Of a stretch of DNA of 5,180 bases, positions 4,302 to 5,180 are shown piece after piece; the first letter of the stretch is position 1; each line of letters begins with the position of its first letter. The stretch spans positions 1 through 5,180 of the forward strand of contig JAFGRF010000186.1 in assembly GCA_016935295.1 (NCBI GenBank). Direction: 5' to 3'. Source of the DNA: Caldifarciminota bacterium (GTDB lineage: Bacteria; Hydrothermota; Tepidihabitantia; Tepidihabitantales; Tepidihabitantaceae). Below the pieces are notes generated by a model that ran no database searches, was not told the origin of the DNA, and saw only the letters and a program-made list of their open reading frames with translations. Both the position numbers and the translations under genes were made by a program.

Positions 4302-5180
4302 ATGGTATCTCCCAAAGAAGCAAAACGCCTGACCGATAGCACCGACCGTCACATCCTGACATTGTACTTCAACACCCGTCCGGGCCAACCGCGGTCCGCC
4401 TACCCGGCCCGACTCCGCAGCCTGCTGCACGAATTGGTGCCGGCGGTTCCGACCGAAGACCGCAAGCAGTACGAGCAGGCTGCCGACCGGTTGATGAACT
4501 TCATCAGTCAATACCAGCCCGCGGGCAACTCGCTCCTTGTTTTCGCCGGTTCCAAGTCCTGGGACGAGTTTCCATCCCGCATCCCGGTTCGCGACGAAGT
4601 GGACTGGGGGCTGCCCAACACCGCTCAGTTGCTGTGGCTGATTGAGGAGTACCGGCCCTACGGCGTTCTCGTTGCGGGCGCCGAGCAGGTCCGTTTTCTC
4701 TCGGTCCGGCTCAACGAATTCGAGGCCTTCAAGGAATTCAGCACCAGCATCGACACCAGCCAGTGGCGCAAGCAGAGGGTCGGGTCGAGGGGGCGGGGCG
4801 ATGCCGTGCAGAAGGGCGGCAGAAACACGGAAGCCTTCAATCAGCGCTACATGGAACAGGTCAGGCACTTCTGGAAGACCCTCCACAAGCCCCTGGCCGA
4901 GCTCATCGAGCACCATCGGATTCGCCGTCTTGTCCTTGCCGGCACCAAGTCGGTTCTGCCCGAGTTCGCGAAGTCGCTTCCTCCCAAGATCAGCAACCTC
5001 ATCGTGTCCCACGTGAATATGGAGACATTCGTCAGTGCTGCTGACACCGCACGCCGGGTGCTGCCAGAAATCACCGTTTGGGAGCAGAGGCGCGAACGAA
5101 TGACTGTGGACGAGCTTTTCGGGGCTGCCGGCATCAGCAGGCAGGCTGCCGTTGGTATCGACCCGGTCCTCAAGTTCCTG
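4302..5180 (+). CDS. Archaeo-eukaryotic release factor (eRF1)-like protein, baeRF type; 3' end outside window
   Basis: This frame is open from ATG 4302 to the right edge, 293 codons without a stop. I assign it to the bacterial eRF1-like (baeRF/Vms1-like) superfamily, whose members are predicted to release or hydrolyse peptidyl-tRNA on the ribosome, mostly without experimental proof. The N-terminal region has DRHILTLYFNT (15-25) and SLLVFAG (77-83). The middle domain begins YGVLVAGAEQVRFLSV (120-135), a strand pattern typical of the family, then has a Gly/Lys/Arg-rich loop at 161-175 and a helix NTEAFNQRYMEQVRHFWKTL. RRLVLAGTK (208-216) followed by a LPEFAKSLP helix begins the next strand pair. 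At the loop tip GGR (172-174) stands where eRF1 has GGQ; Phe179 and Glu185 sit at the same spacing as in GGQSALRFARLRME. The exact baeRF subfamily (perhaps family 10) is uncertain. The strand, frame and start are secure. Confidence 0.8.
   Translation, partial: MVSPKEAKRLTDSTDRHILTLYFNTRPGQPRSAYPARLRSLLHELVPAVPTEDRKQYEQAADRLMNFISQYQPAGNSLLVFAGSKSWDEFPSRIPVRDEVDWGLPNTAQLLWLIEEYRPYGVLVAGAEQVRFLSVRLNEFEAFKEFSTSIDTSQWRKQRVGSRGRGDAVQKGGRNTEAFNQRYMEQVRHFWKTLHKPLAELIEHHRIRRLVLAGTKSVLPEFAKSLPPKISNLIVSHVNMETFVSAADTARRVLPEITVWEQRRERMTVDELFGAAGISRQAAVGIDPVLKFL

Noticed and set aside
4296..5012. Closed minus-strand open frame of 238 codons at the right end
   Set aside because: It lies opposite the release-factor-like gene, which has a strong ribosome binding site and family motifs and stays open to the edge. 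The minus frame shows only shadow-like composition.

Overview
The window is GC-rich bacterial DNA (roughly 60% G+C by eye). It carries five protein genes, two of them cut by the window edges, separated by repeat-filled spacers. No rRNA, tRNA, CRISPR array, transposase or phage gene is visible. The genes are chromosomal housekeeping or conserved-family genes. The spacers are built from short dispersed repeats of a kind I associate with genomes of uncultured candidate phyla, but I cannot name the phylum from this sequence.

Layout. Positions 1-504 (+) hold the 3' end of the elongation factor G gene (domain IV end plus domain V). Positions 505-949 hold no gene and are a mosaic of short repeats: 9-bp tandem units, an inverted pair and a hairpin element. 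On the minus strand, reading right to left, come a DUF72 (YecE-like) gene (4027-3164), a 198-bp repeat-rich spacer, a long ThyX-type flavin-dependent thymidylate synthase with two tandem Thy1 domains (2965-1301), and, 3 bp further on, a small two-helix membrane protein (1297-950) whose ribosome binding site lies in the last thyX codons. Positions 4028-4301 are a divergent promoter region. From 4302 (+) to the right edge runs an archaeo-eukaryotic release factor-like (baeRF/eRF1 superfamily) gene that is not completed in the window.

How the genes relate. The only convincing operon is thyX plus the small membrane protein. DUF72 and the release-factor-like gene are transcribed divergently. EF-G and the release-factor-like protein both belong to the translation sphere but lie about 3.8 kb apart with opposite-strand genes between them, so no functional unit is implied.

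Most notable signals: a fused ThyX whose second copy has lost the motif serine; a likely leaderless start for that gene; a perfect consensus sigma-70 promoter (TTGACA, 17 bp, TATAAT) with a roughly 120-nt leader in front of DUF72; a GGR loop in the release-factor-like protein where classical eRF1 has GGQ; and dispersed repeats that appear to have contributed to coding sequence at the thyX C-terminus. I did not find a clearly new biological system.
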